Origin: Cupriavidus necator A5-1
Lineage (GTDB): Bacteria > Pseudomonadota > Gammaproteobacteria > Burkholderiales > Burkholderiaceae
DNA: 64,000 nt
Assembly (NCBI RefSeq): GCF_000744095.1
Contig: NZ_JQLI01000001.1
Location: forward strand, 806,001 to 870,000
Direction: 5' to 3'
Positions 1-8,611 of this stretch are shown here, piece after piece. The position numbers and the translations under genes were made by a program. The notes beneath the pieces are model-generated. The model had not been told where the DNA came from and made no database searches. It worked only from the letters and a program-made list of their open reading frames with translations. Each line of letters opens with the position of its first letter. Position 1 is the stretch's first letter.

Positions 1-20
1 ATCGGTTTGCCGGTGCATCT

Positions 21-2567
21 GTGCCCCAAGCCGCATTCTTCGCCTGCGTGAGCCATGCCGAGGGGCAGACCTTTGTCGTCGTCGCTCCCGAGCGGAACGA
101 CCGATACGCCGCCCATGCCTTCGGTTCGGCGGAGGCGTATCTGGGCTGGTGGCTGTTCCGACTCTCGAGTGCATCGGATCGCGCTATTCCCAGCGACCTG
201 CCGCCGACGCTGCCATTGCCGGCGCTCATCTATGCGCTACATGCCGTCGACGGGTACCGGCGGGCGAAATACCAGAGTGCGCTGAGCTACGGCGCTACGG
301 ATTCGCTTCGCATCGGGCAGCCGGAGTTCATCGCCACCATGCGCGAAGCGATTACGCGCCGCGATCTGCGCTGGTTACTTCCCGCCTTTATTCAGCTCGC
401 ACCTGGCGTCGCCACGCTGCTCAAGGAGCCGCCAATCGAACAGCTGACCGTCCTGCAAGACGCCAAATTCCTGCTTGCACAGCATGATCAGGATGCCGGT
501 CAGGATTTTTTCTGCTTCGGTGACGCGGCCCAGAGGATGGGGAACGAGTTCATCGACGGCATCGGTGTCGCAGTCGGCTTCAGGTTCGAGGTGCTGACCG
601 AGCTCGGGGCTTTGCCGCTGATCGAGGCGTTCCTGGCACCGACGAGACTCTCCAATCATCTGATTGAGCTCGAACCGGACGGCAGCGGTCTCGGCATTGC
701 CATGCATCGGACGCTGACGCAGCGAGAACTCTACATCGCCCTCGCCGAGATGATCGCCGCGGCGCTGCTCCCTGCCGCGCCCAAGGTCGCGCTGAAGCGC
801 GCAATACTCACGACGGCCTCGACGCAAGAACAGCGCGACGAGGTCCTCGGCATTTCAAACGAACAGCGGGTGGTGGCGCCGGACGCTCAGCAGACATCGT
901 CGCAGATCGTTTGTAGCCACTGCGGCCAAGTGAACCCGGCGACGATGAAGTTCTGCGGCCAGTGTGGAAACCGGCTTCTTGTGGAGCCGAGCGTGTCCTC
1001 GCTCTCCCCGCAGCAGGGTGCGTCGCCAGTCGAGCAAAGCGGGAAGTCGTGGGCAATCGATAATGCAGATCCCGCGCGAGTGGTCCGGTCGGCGGCCCGC
1101 GAGTCGTCACCGGCCCCTGCCTCTCCCGCCCCAGCGGTCATGCCGCAAGGTCCGACGGTCACGGTGAGACGGTGGTTTCGCATGCTGTCCGTCGCACCCC
1201 ACGTGCATTTCCGCTTCCAGCACGATCCCGCCGATGCCCGGCGCCTGCTCGTCGTAGAACACCCAGGAAAGCTTCCCAGGGAAGTTCCAATTGACGGCGG
1301 GCAGGTACAGCTTCTGGCCCAGGAGCTCCGTCAAATCCGGGACGGGAAGTTCATTTCCGACGAAGAATTCAAAGCGCTGCACGCGGCACTGCGGGTGAGG
1401 GGGGCGGATGGTGCGCTCTGGACCGTGGGGCTGGCATCGCTGCGTTGGAATCGGCTGGAGCAGGGGCGTTGGGTCCCCGCCGAAGCGCCCGAGATGGTGT
1501 GGCTCGACATGGACTTGCTGCAAGAGGCTGTTCGTAGGATGCCGCCAAACGCCGCAGGCCGAGTGAAGCACGTTGGAACGGGGACACCCCATGCCGCGAC
1601 GCCTCAGGCACAATCCTGCCGGGCCTGCGGGAAGCCGTTGGGGACAGGCACGAAATTCTGTACCGCCTGTGGGGCAAAGGTGATCCCTGCCGACTCGACG
1701 GCGGTGCCAGGCGGTGGGTTGGTCTTCTTCCAGGGCCGGGAGCAACCCTGCTGCGCTGCCTGCGGGAAGCCGTTGCGAGGGGGTGCGAATTTCTGCACCG
1801 CCTGTGGGGCGAAGGTCGGTCCAGCCGCCTCATCGGCGGCTGAAGGTGAAGCGATGGTCGAGCTGCCGGCACGGGCGCTGAGAAGGGTGCTCGCGATGGT
1901 GCAGTACGCGATGGGGCACGGCGATAACGCAATCAATGGACTGTTGATGGCCGTCGATTCGAGCGAACTGCGGGTCGTTGCGACCGACGGTCATCGCCTG
2001 GCGTTAGCAGAGCATCCGGTAAACGCCCAAGAAGCGCTCGGTCGGAAGGTCATTCTGGCGCGCAACACGGTCGTCGAACTGACGGAGTGGCTCGCGCAGC
2101 GCGACGCCCCCGTCGCCATCGACATCTCGCCGAGCCGGGTCCGCTTCCGGGTCGATGGCCAGTGGTTGGCGGCGGAAATCGTCGACCGCGAGTTTCCCGA
2201 CTACCGTAGTATCATCCCGAGCGCTCGTGCGCATGTGATGCGTATCGATAGGCAGTCCCTCGCGAGGGCGCTGCAGCGCGTGAGCCGCGACGAATCCTGC
2301 GGTGTACAGTGGGAGCTCAACGAGCGCAGCCTGGTCATCCGTCGAACGGACGCGAGCGATCAGGTGGCGCAAGAGGAGCTGTCCATCAGATACCACGGGG
2401 TCCCCCTGCGCATCGCCTTCAATGCGCGGTATCTGCTCGACGCGCTGAACAGCCTGGATTGCGACGAGGTCGAGGTCACGCTGGACGGCGCCATGTCGAG
2501 CGTCCTGCTTACTATTCCCGGTCGCCAGGACTTCAAGTATGTGGTGATGCCGATGCGCATCGACTAG
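21..2567 (+). CDS. Zinc-ribbon protein fused to DNA polymerase III beta-clamp domains II-III
   Basis: The C-terminus (about residues 612-848) aligns by eye with domains II and III of the DnaN sliding clamp: it has the ATDGHRLA loop, the FPDYRSIIP segment and the terminal YVVMPMRI strand. These carry the residues that form the clamp's peptide-binding cleft. Domain I is missing; a normal DnaN is about 370 residues. Three zinc ribbons of the form CxxCG...FCxxCG lie at about residues 298-318, 533-553 and 577-597. A separate module around 380-500 contains a WTVG...W...WVPA pattern. Residues 1-290 are unrecognised. The start shown is a GTG, but the frame is open to the window edge, so the true start may lie upstream. 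Function is unknown; recruitment of clamp-binding proteins is an inference. Confidence 0.85.
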   Translation: MPQAAFFACVSHAEGQTFVVVAPERNDRYAAHAFGSAEAYLGWWLFRLSSASDRAIPSDLPPTLPLPALIYALHAVDGYRRAKYQSALSYGATDSLRIGQPEFIATMREAITRRDLRWLLPAFIQLAPGVATLLKEPPIEQLTVLQDAKFLLAQHDQDAGQDFFCFGDAAQRMGNEFIDGIGVAVGFRFEVLTELGALPLIEAFLAPTRLSNHLIELEPDGSGLGIAMHRTLTQRELYIALAEMIAAALLPAAPKVALKRAILTTASTQEQRDEVLGISNEQRVVAPDAQQTSSQIVCSHCGQVNPATMKFCGQCGNRLLVEPSVSSLSPQQGASPVEQSGKSWAIDNADPARVVRSAARESSPAPASPAPAVMPQGPTVTVRRWFRMLSVAPHVHFRFQHDPADARRLLVVEHPGKLPREVPIDGGQVQLLAQELRQIRDGKFISDEEFKALHAALRVRGADGALWTVGLASLRWNRLEQGRWVPAEAPEMVWLDMDLLQEAVRRMPPNAAGRVKHVGTGTPHAATPQAQSCRACGKPLGTGTKFCTACGAKVIPADSTAVPGGGLVFFQGREQPCCAACGKPLRGGANFCTACGAKVGPAASSAAEGEAMVELPARALRRVLAMVQYAMGHGDNAINGLLMAVDSSELRVVATDGHRLALAEHPVNAQEALGRKVILARNTVVELTEWLAQRDAPVAIDISPSRVRFRVDGQWLAAEIVDREFPDYRSIIPSARAHVMRIDRQSLARALQRVSRDESCGVQWELNERSLVIRRTDASDQVAQEELSIRYHGVPLRIAFNARYLLDALNSLDCDEVEVTLDGAMSSVLLTIPGRQDFKYVVMPMRID

Positions 2568-2668
2568 GCGGCAGCCCTAGGCAACCGCTCCAACGACGGT
2601 GTCGGTCAGCACATGCGTCGAGGGAGTCCTAACGAAAACGCGCTACTTCGCTTAGGAGGTTTCGTCGT

Positions 2669-3178
2669 ATGAGATGCGAGAAATGCCAGTCGGAGCTCAG
2701 CCCGGACGATCGCTTTTGCAGCGTCTGCGGTCACCCCGTGGCAGCGGTCGCCCCGCTCCCGTTGTCTCCCGATTCGGTGGTCTGCCCAGCCTGCGGCGCC
2801 AGACGGCCGTCCGACGAGCGTTTTTGTGGCGAGTGCGGGCAGTCCCTGCAAGGCGCTTCGCCGCAGGCTCAGAAGACTCAGATACCACCTTCAACGCCAA
2901 CCTCGGTTGCGGGGGCGAAGCGTCGCCGCTGGCCGTACGCGCTGGCCGCCAGCGTCGGCATCGCCGTGCTCGGCGGGCTGGGTTTCATGGGGTATAGGCT
3001 TATTCTTCAAAGTTATGGGTATTACATCGCGCTGGCAGCCACTGCAGGCATTGCCGTGCTCGGCGGGCTGAATTTCATCGTCTATAGGCATTTCCGAAGG
3101 TATCGGTATTTCTTTGCGCTGGCAGCCATTGCAGGCATCGCCGTGCTCGGCGGCCTACGTTTCATCGGAGTATTTTGA
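2669..3178 (+). CDS. Double zinc-ribbon membrane protein with three repeated hydrophobic units
   Basis: This 169-residue protein starts at an ATG preceded by a strong AGGAGG. Two zinc ribbons (CxxC...FCSVCG and CPAC...FCGECG) occupy residues 3-60. After a basic linker, three near-identical hydrophobic units built on AGIAVLGGL follow at about residues 93-108, 122-137 and 150-165, each likely membrane-spanning. The DNA of the units is also repeated, so they arose by recent tandem duplication. The ribbon sequence resembles those of the large clamp-like protein upstream and the broken gene at 3701. The layout suggests a cytosolic ribbon tethered to the inner membrane. It stops just before, and in a different frame from, the ankyrin segment, so a longer ancestral fusion is possible. 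Confidence 0.75.
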   Translation: MRCEKCQSELSPDDRFCSVCGHPVAAVAPLPLSPDSVVCPACGARRPSDERFCGECGQSLQGASPQAQKTQIPPSTPTSVAGAKRRRWPYALAASVGIAVLGGLGFMGYRLILQSYGYYIALAATAGIAVLGGLNFIVYRHFRRYRYFFALAAIAGIAVLGGLRFIGVF

Positions 3179-3613
3179 GAGGCAGCAAGATGAGCCGTTT
3201 TCCTATTACCAGCCGGAAGAGAACACGCCGGAGAAACGCTTTCTCGCCGCGGCACGGATGGGTAAAACGGCTGCAATAAAATCATTCCTGACCGACGGGA
3301 TGGACCCTAATCTACGAAGCGGGCCCGACGGAATGACCGCCTTAATGGTCGCAGCGGCATTCGGCGAGGCCGAGGCCGTGCGGGCCTTGATCGCCGGCGG
3401 GGCCGATGTGTATGCGCAGATGGGCGCCGATTGGACCGCCTTGAAGTGGGCGGCTTACGGGGGGGCACGTCGAGACGGTGAAGGTCTTGATTGCCTCAGG
3501 GGCCGATGTTAATGCGAAAGGGGGATCGTGGCCACACCGCCTTGATCGCCGCCAGACTGAACGGACACACGGAAGTCGTGCGTATTCTCCAAGAGGCCGG
3601 CGCCAAGGAATGA
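3114..3613 (+). pseudogene. Ankyrin-repeat gene broken by frameshifts
   Basis: The frame translates to ankyrin-like repeats (GMTALMVAAAFGEAEAVRAL, then DWTALKWAAYGG). It then breaks at a run of seven G at about 3459-3465. The next repeat (HVETVKVLIASGADVNA) is in another frame, and after a second G run near 3520 the last repeat (HTALIAARLNGHTEVVRIL) is in a third frame ending at 3611-3613. No convincing start codon or ribosome site precedes the ankyrin frame, and the frame runs back through the membrane units of the preceding gene. It may once have been the C-terminus of that gene. Sequencing error at G runs is an alternative to true decay. Confidence 0.7.
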
Positions 3614-3700
3614 GCGTATGAACAGCCGGCAGACAGTTGTCGCTGCGCTTACGGTCTTCATCGCACGGCGCTACCGTTCATAACGGTAGAAGTGCTTTCC

Positions 3701-3978
3701 ATGCAATGTACCCATTGCCAGTCCGAGCTTAGACCGGGCCACCATTTTTGTGGCGAGTGCGGGCGTCCCGTAGCAGTGGACGCCACATCAATCCATCGTC
3801 AGCCCGCACGCCTGAATGATACCCAGGAGAACTCCTCCGCTTCGAGGGGTATCAAGATGAGGTGGTAAAGGCGGTCTTCTCGGCAGACGGACGTCAAGCC
3901 GTTTCGGCAAGCAAGGACGGGGTGATTCTCCGCTGGGATGTAGAAAGTCATTTCTTTATACAAAAAAATGCCCGCTGA
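3701..3978 (+). pseudogene. Zinc-ribbon/WD40 gene fragment with frameshift
   Basis: An ATG at 3701 opens a 55-codon frame with one zinc ribbon (CTHCQSEL...FCGECGRPV), closely matching the ribbon of the gene at 2669. It ends at 3866-3868. From about 3830 another frame encodes a single WD40-like blade (VVKAVFSADGRQAVSASKDG then ILRWDV) and stops at 3976-3978. A frameshift joining ribbon and blade would restore a ribbon-WD40 protein truncated after one blade. This is the third ribbon-headed gene in the first 4 kb. Confidence 0.65.
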
Positions 3979-4149
3979 GCGGCGATCGCGACTTGCTGCA
4001 AGCCAGTCCAGATGGTTTTTACACCCGGCTCGCCATCGCCCTTGCGGCCTAGGAAACCGCCAAGTTGTGCAATCAAGGAGACCGCGCCAAAGCGGGGGCA
4101 GACGACCGGACCGCTGCTGAGATGCCAATATGGCACCTACAATGCGCGC

Positions 4150-4758
4150 ATGGCTTCCGATCCTGGGCCGGCGACCTCCGTCCTTCAACTTCGAATTGCT
4201 CTGCGCGGCCTGAGCCCGCCAGTTTGGCGACGCGTCCTCGTTCCCGAGCACTTGACGCTCGGACAATTGCACAACGTCATTCAGGTAGTCATGGGCTGGG
4301 CGGACGAACATCTGCACCAGTTCAGCATTCGTGGCAGGCGTTACGGCGAAGCTCATGAGGGCGTCTTGCAGTTCTCCACAGTGGCAAACGAACTGCCGCT
4401 GACCGCGTTTCATCTCCGCGAACACGAAGGCTTCGTCTATGTGTACGACTTCAACGCGTGGTGGCGCCACGAGATACGGGTGGAGCGGCGTATGCTGCGG
4501 CAACATCCTGGCCGGCTGCCACATTGCGTGGCGGGTTGCGGGCCTTGCCCGCCAGAGGACATTGGCGGGATCGAGAGGTATCTGGAGGCCAGGGACGAAC
4601 GCTGTGAGTACGAGTTCCTCGATTGGCTCGAGTCGCTGCGCGAGGGTCCAGTCGTGCTGGAAGACTTACGCGATGAGGTCGACCGATGGCTGACTTGGCT
4701 GGATCGTCGCTTTGACCGTCAGATCGTCAATGATCGGTTGCGACACTTCGAGGGGTAG
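4150..4758 (+). CDS. Plasmid pRiA4b ORF-3-like protein
   Basis: The protein matches the pRiA4b ORF3 family (PF07929): an N-terminal beta strand with LRIALRGLSPPVWRRVLVP, the LGQLHNVIQVVMGWADEHLH segment, and a later YDFNAWWRHEIRVE block. Members are about 180-210 residues and have no settled biochemical role; many lie on plasmids or islands. The ATG at 4150 gives 202 residues and begins just before the conserved strand, so it was preferred over upstream in-frame starts. The sequence from about 4085 into the gene's first 80 bases is repeated, truncated, at 14053-14202. Confidence 0.8.
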   Translation: MASDPGPATSVLQLRIALRGLSPPVWRRVLVPEHLTLGQLHNVIQVVMGWADEHLHQFSIRGRRYGEAHEGVLQFSTVANELPLTAFHLREHEGFVYVYDFNAWWRHEIRVERRMLRQHPGRLPHCVAGCGPCPPEDIGGIERYLEARDERCEYEFLDWLESLREGPVVLEDLRDEVDRWLTWLDRRFDRQIVNDRLRHFEG

Positions 4759-4848
4759 ACTGGTCGCCTCAGCTTCCAAGATCCTATGAGACAGGACAAA
4801 CCGATGCTTAAAATCAGCGTGTCGTGCTTGGCTCACAGGGGAGACATC

Positions 4849-5985
4849 ATGCGTACAGATATCGAGGAGCGGGTGTTGGCGGTATCGCTCGAACTGGCGG
4901 CCGCGAAGTGGAAGGTCGCGTTACACGACGGTCACCGCGAGCAGCCTGCGGTGCATACGGTCGCGCAGCCGCAAGCCTCAGCGCGTCTGCAGGAGGTGCT
5001 GGACCTGATCGAACAGCACAAAAAGAAGTGGTCCCTACCAGCCGGGCTGCGCGTCGTCGTAAGCTACGAGGCCGGCCAGGACGGGTTCTGGATCTGTCGC
5101 GCGCTTCAGGCGCACGGCATCAAGTGCTACGTCATCGATCCGGCCAGCATTCCGGTTGAACGCCACAAGCGGCGCGCGAAGACCGACCGGCTCGATGTCA
5201 TCAAGCTGGTGATCAACCTGCGCGCATGGCTACGCGGCGAGCGCGACCGCATGCACGTGGTTCACGCGCCATCGCCGCAGGACGAAGCGTCGCGGCACCT
5301 GATGCGCGATCGCGGGCAACTGCAGAAGGAAGTGCTGCAGCACCGCGACCGCATGCGCAAACTGCTGGCCACGTTCGGCTGCTGGGATGAGGTGGATCAC
5401 AAGCACTTCGCCGGCCGGCTCGCCCGTGACGAGGTGAAGTGTCACGACGGCGCGCCGTTGCCGCCCGAAATGCGCGAGCGGCTGCTGCGCGAGTGCGAAC
5501 GGCTGGCGCTGGCACAACAGCAACTCACGGCGCTGGAGAAGACGCGGCAGGCAAGCCTGCCCGCACCCGCGCGCAAGCGACGCGATGACCTGGCCCGCCT
5601 GAAAGGGATTGGCGAAGTGGGCGCGTCGCGCCTCGCGCTCGAACTGTTCTGGAGGGACTTCAGCAACCGGCGCCAAGTTGGTGCCTGTACCGGTCTGGTG
5701 CCCCAGCCCTACGACAGCGGCGAGAGCCAGGTCGACCAGGGCATCAGCAAACAGGGCAACCGACGAGTGCGCGCGTTACTGGTCGAGATGGCATGGTGCT
5801 GGCTGCGCCACCAACCCGACAGTGCACTCACGCGCTGGTTCAACGCGCGCACCCAGAGCACGGGACCAAACCGGCGGGCCCGGCGCATCGCGATCGTTGC
5901 AGTCGCACGGCGACTCGCCATTGCGCTGTGGCGCTATCTGAAAGACGGTGAGATTCCCGAAGGCGCACGGCTGAAGTCAGCGTAG
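4849..5985 (+). CDS. IS110-family transposase
   Basis: This 378-residue protein has the two parts of IS110 transposases: an N-terminal DEDD RuvC-like domain (SYEAGQDG, VIDPASIPVERHKRRAKTDR) and a C-terminal transposase_20 domain (LARLKGIGEVGAS, GACTGLVPQPYDSG, QGNRRVRALLVEMAW). The usual first-strand Asp is replaced by Glu (SLELAAAKW), as in some members of the family. An ATG at 4849 with GGGAGA just upstream fits better than the earlier in-frame start. The frame is intact, so this is the one transposase here that could still be active. IS110 elements carry a guide (bridge) RNA in a flanking non-coding end. Confidence 0.88.
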   Translation: MRTDIEERVLAVSLELAAAKWKVALHDGHREQPAVHTVAQPQASARLQEVLDLIEQHKKKWSLPAGLRVVVSYEAGQDGFWICRALQAHGIKCYVIDPASIPVERHKRRAKTDRLDVIKLVINLRAWLRGERDRMHVVHAPSPQDEASRHLMRDRGQLQKEVLQHRDRMRKLLATFGCWDEVDHKHFAGRLARDEVKCHDGAPLPPEMRERLLRECERLALAQQQLTALEKTRQASLPAPARKRRDDLARLKGIGEVGASRLALELFWRDFSNRRQVGACTGLVPQPYDSGESQVDQGISKQGNRRVRALLVEMAWCWLRHQPDSALTRWFNARTQSTGPNRRARRIAIVAVARRLAIALWRYLKDGEIPEGARLKSA

Positions 5986-6328
5986 GCTCCCAAAAAAAGT
6001 TTTGCAGGAAGGAGGTAACGGTCGGTCAGGGCAACTACGCAAGCACAAACGGTCTGAGGTGAACATGCCCGTTCTCCTCCCGGGTTGCTGATGCAACCGA
6101 TTTACCAAGATGGGGCATGTCTCCTGGTTGATGATTCCGGCGTAATGCGCATGCAGGACGAGGCCGGCCAAGCGCCGGCGGATAGAAGGTGGTCAGACGT
6201 CACGTCTGACGCGCGCACAAACGGCTTCAGACTATGCCGCACGTAGGAAGTTTGATCGTCGGTCGACTAGCCCCAACCTCCCAAAGGGACTTGACAAACC
6301 ACTGCTCATAGAAGGGAGGAGGGTGGCC
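5986..6328. other. Non-coding flank of the IS110 gene
   Basis: No gene was found in these 340 bases. The stretch holds G/A-rich and C/T-rich segments that could pair (AAGGAGG near 6010, CTCCTCCCGGG near 6073) and a near-perfect 19-base palindrome at 6192-6210 (GTCAGACGT-C-ACGTCTGAC). It could contain the right end of the IS110 element and perhaps its structured guide RNA, but the element's borders cannot be set from one copy. Confidence 0.35.
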
Positions 6329-7721
6329 ATGCGTATTAGCTTGCAACTCGTAGTGCAGGACGAGGGAGGCGTGCCAGCTACCGTCACCGAAATTGCCCAG
6401 TTCGAGAGAGACGGCCTTGATGTGGGCTCGCTGGGCCTGCATCTGGAGGAGGCGAAACTATTGCTGGGTCGGCTGCAGCGCACGATGGTCGCGGCACAGG
6501 TTCCCGGATCAGCGTTTGTCCCACGTGCGGGGCGCAGTTGGCTTGCAAGGGCCACCATCACTTGGTCTTCCGGAGCGCGTTCGGGCGACTGTCGATTGAC
6601 AGTCCCAGGCTGTACCCCTGCCGGCAGTGCCAGGGCGACGCACGTAGCTTCAGCCCGGTCGCCCGCTGTCTGCCTGAGCGGGTCAGCCCAGAACTGCAGT
6701 ATCTCGAGGTCAAGTTCGCAGCGCTGATGTCGTATGGTCTGACCGTCAACGTCCTGCAAGAGGTGTTGCCGCTCGATCATGTGCTGGCAGCCAGCTCGAT
6801 CCGGCGCCAGGTCACCGGGCTCGGTCGCCGGCTGGAAGCGGAACAGGCCACCGACGCCCGGCAGCACGCGGAGGTGGCCGCGAGCGTCGGTTCGCCCGAC
6901 ATCCCGGAGCCCAGTCCGGTCCGCGCCGTCGGCATTGACGGCGGCTACCTTCGGCTGGCCGGCCACCGGCGCCGGCAGGACGGCTGGTTTGAAGTGATCG
7001 TCGGGAAGTCAATGCGCGATCAGGATGCCGGCCATAGTTTTGCCTACGTGCACAAGCTGGAGCACCGGCCGGCCGATCGTATGTTGAATTTCCTGCTACG
7101 TGAAGGTGTGCAACCTAGTCAACCGGTCAACCGGTGACCTTTCTGTAGGATGGAGGCGATACCGTACGGTTTGCGCAGCTCGGCTTTGGTGACCGCGGTG
7201 AGTACGTTCTCGATTGGTTCCACGTCGCCATGCGGGTACAGAACCTCGAACAGATGATCAAGGGCCGCCCGGCACACAGCGACGGCCCGAGCAACGCGAC
7301 ATTGATCAAGGCGCTGCATGGCGCCAAGTGGCACCAGTGGCACGGCTGCCCCTATCCAGCGTTGTGCCGATTGGAAAGCCTGGGCTGGGATCTGGAAGCT
7401 GAGGCCAGCCCCGAAGAGGTCAAACTCCTCGGCAAACTCGAGGAGTTCATCGTCTACCTGGACAACAACCGGCACTTCATCGTGAACTACGGTGACCGCT
7501 ATCGGCATGGGGAGCCCATTGCATCAGGTTTTGTCGAGTCAGCCGTCAACCAGGTAATCAGCAAGCGGTTCGTCAAACGGCAGCAGATGGCCTGGCGGCC
7601 GCGGCACGCCCACGCACTGCTACAAGTCCGGACGGCCGTGCTCAATGACCAGCTCCGATCGCACGCTGAACGATGGTATCCCTCCATCGCCTGCGGAGAA
7701 GACCGCCGCCTCGCCGTTTAG
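6329..7721 (+). pseudogene. ISKra4-family transposase, inactivated
   Basis: Three frames together make an ISKra4-type transposase. The N-terminal part runs from ATG 6329 (MRISLQLVVQDEGG). After a frame change near 6500 comes a zinc-binding stretch (CPTCGAQLACKGHHH) and the middle domain with the first catalytic Asp (AVGIDGGYLRLAGH). After another change near 7120 comes the C-terminal domain with the catalytic Glu (GFVESAVNQVISKRF). The second break is caused by a tandem 8-base duplication (TCAACCGG twice, about 7119-7134). A TAG sits next to the second Asp motif where Ser is usual (FL*DGGDTV). The gene is therefore dead. Confidence 0.8.
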
Positions 7722-7802
7722 TCAGCCCCCGCTTTGGCGCGCTCTCCACAGTGCGCAACACCATCATGGGGAGCACGCAGTGATCAGCGTGGGCGGCACG
7801 CC

Positions 7803-8243
7803 CTATGGCGCCGGACGGTCCGTTGGCCAGGGCGTGACCGCAGGCACCGCGCAAGGCCCTTCCACATCGGTGGTCTTGAAGTCGGCCGGCCCCACGATCT
7901 CCAGGTACTCCATGTCCGGCGAGTAATCGAACAGGTAGTGGACGATGCCTGGCCGCTGGTGCACGCAATCCCCGGCAGCCACCTTGGTCTCCTTGTCCTC
8001 GTACATGAAGCGGGCCCAGCCCTTGAGCATCAGCACGATATGGAAGTCGGCCTCGTGACGATGCCAGCCGGTGCCATGCTCGGGCGGCTGGTTGGCCTTG
8101 ACCAACTGCGCCAGCACCCGGCCGCCGGTGGCCTCGGCAATGCCGAGATCGCGGTAGAGGAAGAAATCTCGCAAACCCTGGTCGACAAAGGCGGTGTCCT
8201 GGGGACGGACGTGGGAAAACCGCGTTGGCTTGAACTCGGCCAT
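7803..8243 (-). CDS. Cupin-domain protein
   Basis: A 146-residue single-domain cupin. The metal-binding motif is visible as GTGWHRHEADFHIVLMLKGW (His, His, Glu) with a second half QRPGIVHYLFDYSPDMEYLE. The start at 8243 has AAAGGAGCC 6-10 bases upstream; longer in-frame starts lack a ribosome site. The bound metal and any enzyme activity cannot be told from the sequence. It stands alone, between the dead ISKra4 element and a short truncated reading frame on the other strand, so it is probably an island survivor of a lost operon. Confidence 0.75.
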   Translation of the reverse strand: MAEFKPTRFSHVRPQDTAFVDQGLRDFFLYRDLGIAEATGGRVLAQLVKANQPPEHGTGWHRHEADFHIVLMLKGWARFMYEDKETKVAAGDCVHQRPGIVHYLFDYSPDMEYLEIVGPADFKTTDVEGPCAVPAVTPWPTDRPAP

Positions 8244-8490
8244 GACAGGCTCCTTTCGCTTGGGTGAAGCCATGCGGGCGATGCAACATCCGCGCCTTCG
8301 GCGCGCCGGGCCTCGTCTGGCCCTCCGTGTGGCGCGTGCAGCGCAGCTTCGCCAAGGCATTGCACCGTCAGCGTTTCCGCACGGGCGTCCAGGGCAACGT
8401 TGTACCTGATTGTGGTGCGGCGCACTGCGGAACGACCCGCCTGCTCATTATCTGCCGACGCAATGCGAACCACCACCAATTCCCTCAGCC

Positions 8491-8559
8491 ATGCCCGCCC
8501 TGCCGCCCATCGAGCGCCTCCAGGCCTCCCTGGACTTACCGCTCCTGAGAGGCCAATGA
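8491..8559 (+). pseudogene. Possible truncated start of a regulator gene
   Basis: A 22-codon frame (MPALPPIERLQASLDLPLL...) divergent from the cupin gene looks like the first residues of a LysR-type regulator and then stops inside a short repeat (CTGAGAGGCCAATGAG) that also occurs at 14090-14105. The match is too short to be sure. The rest of 8244-8611 holds no recognisable gene. Confidence 0.25.
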
Positions 8560-8611
8560 GCTACCTAGTCGATCCTCAGCCGGACGAACGTCGTCGTTGC
8601 CCCCGATTTTC

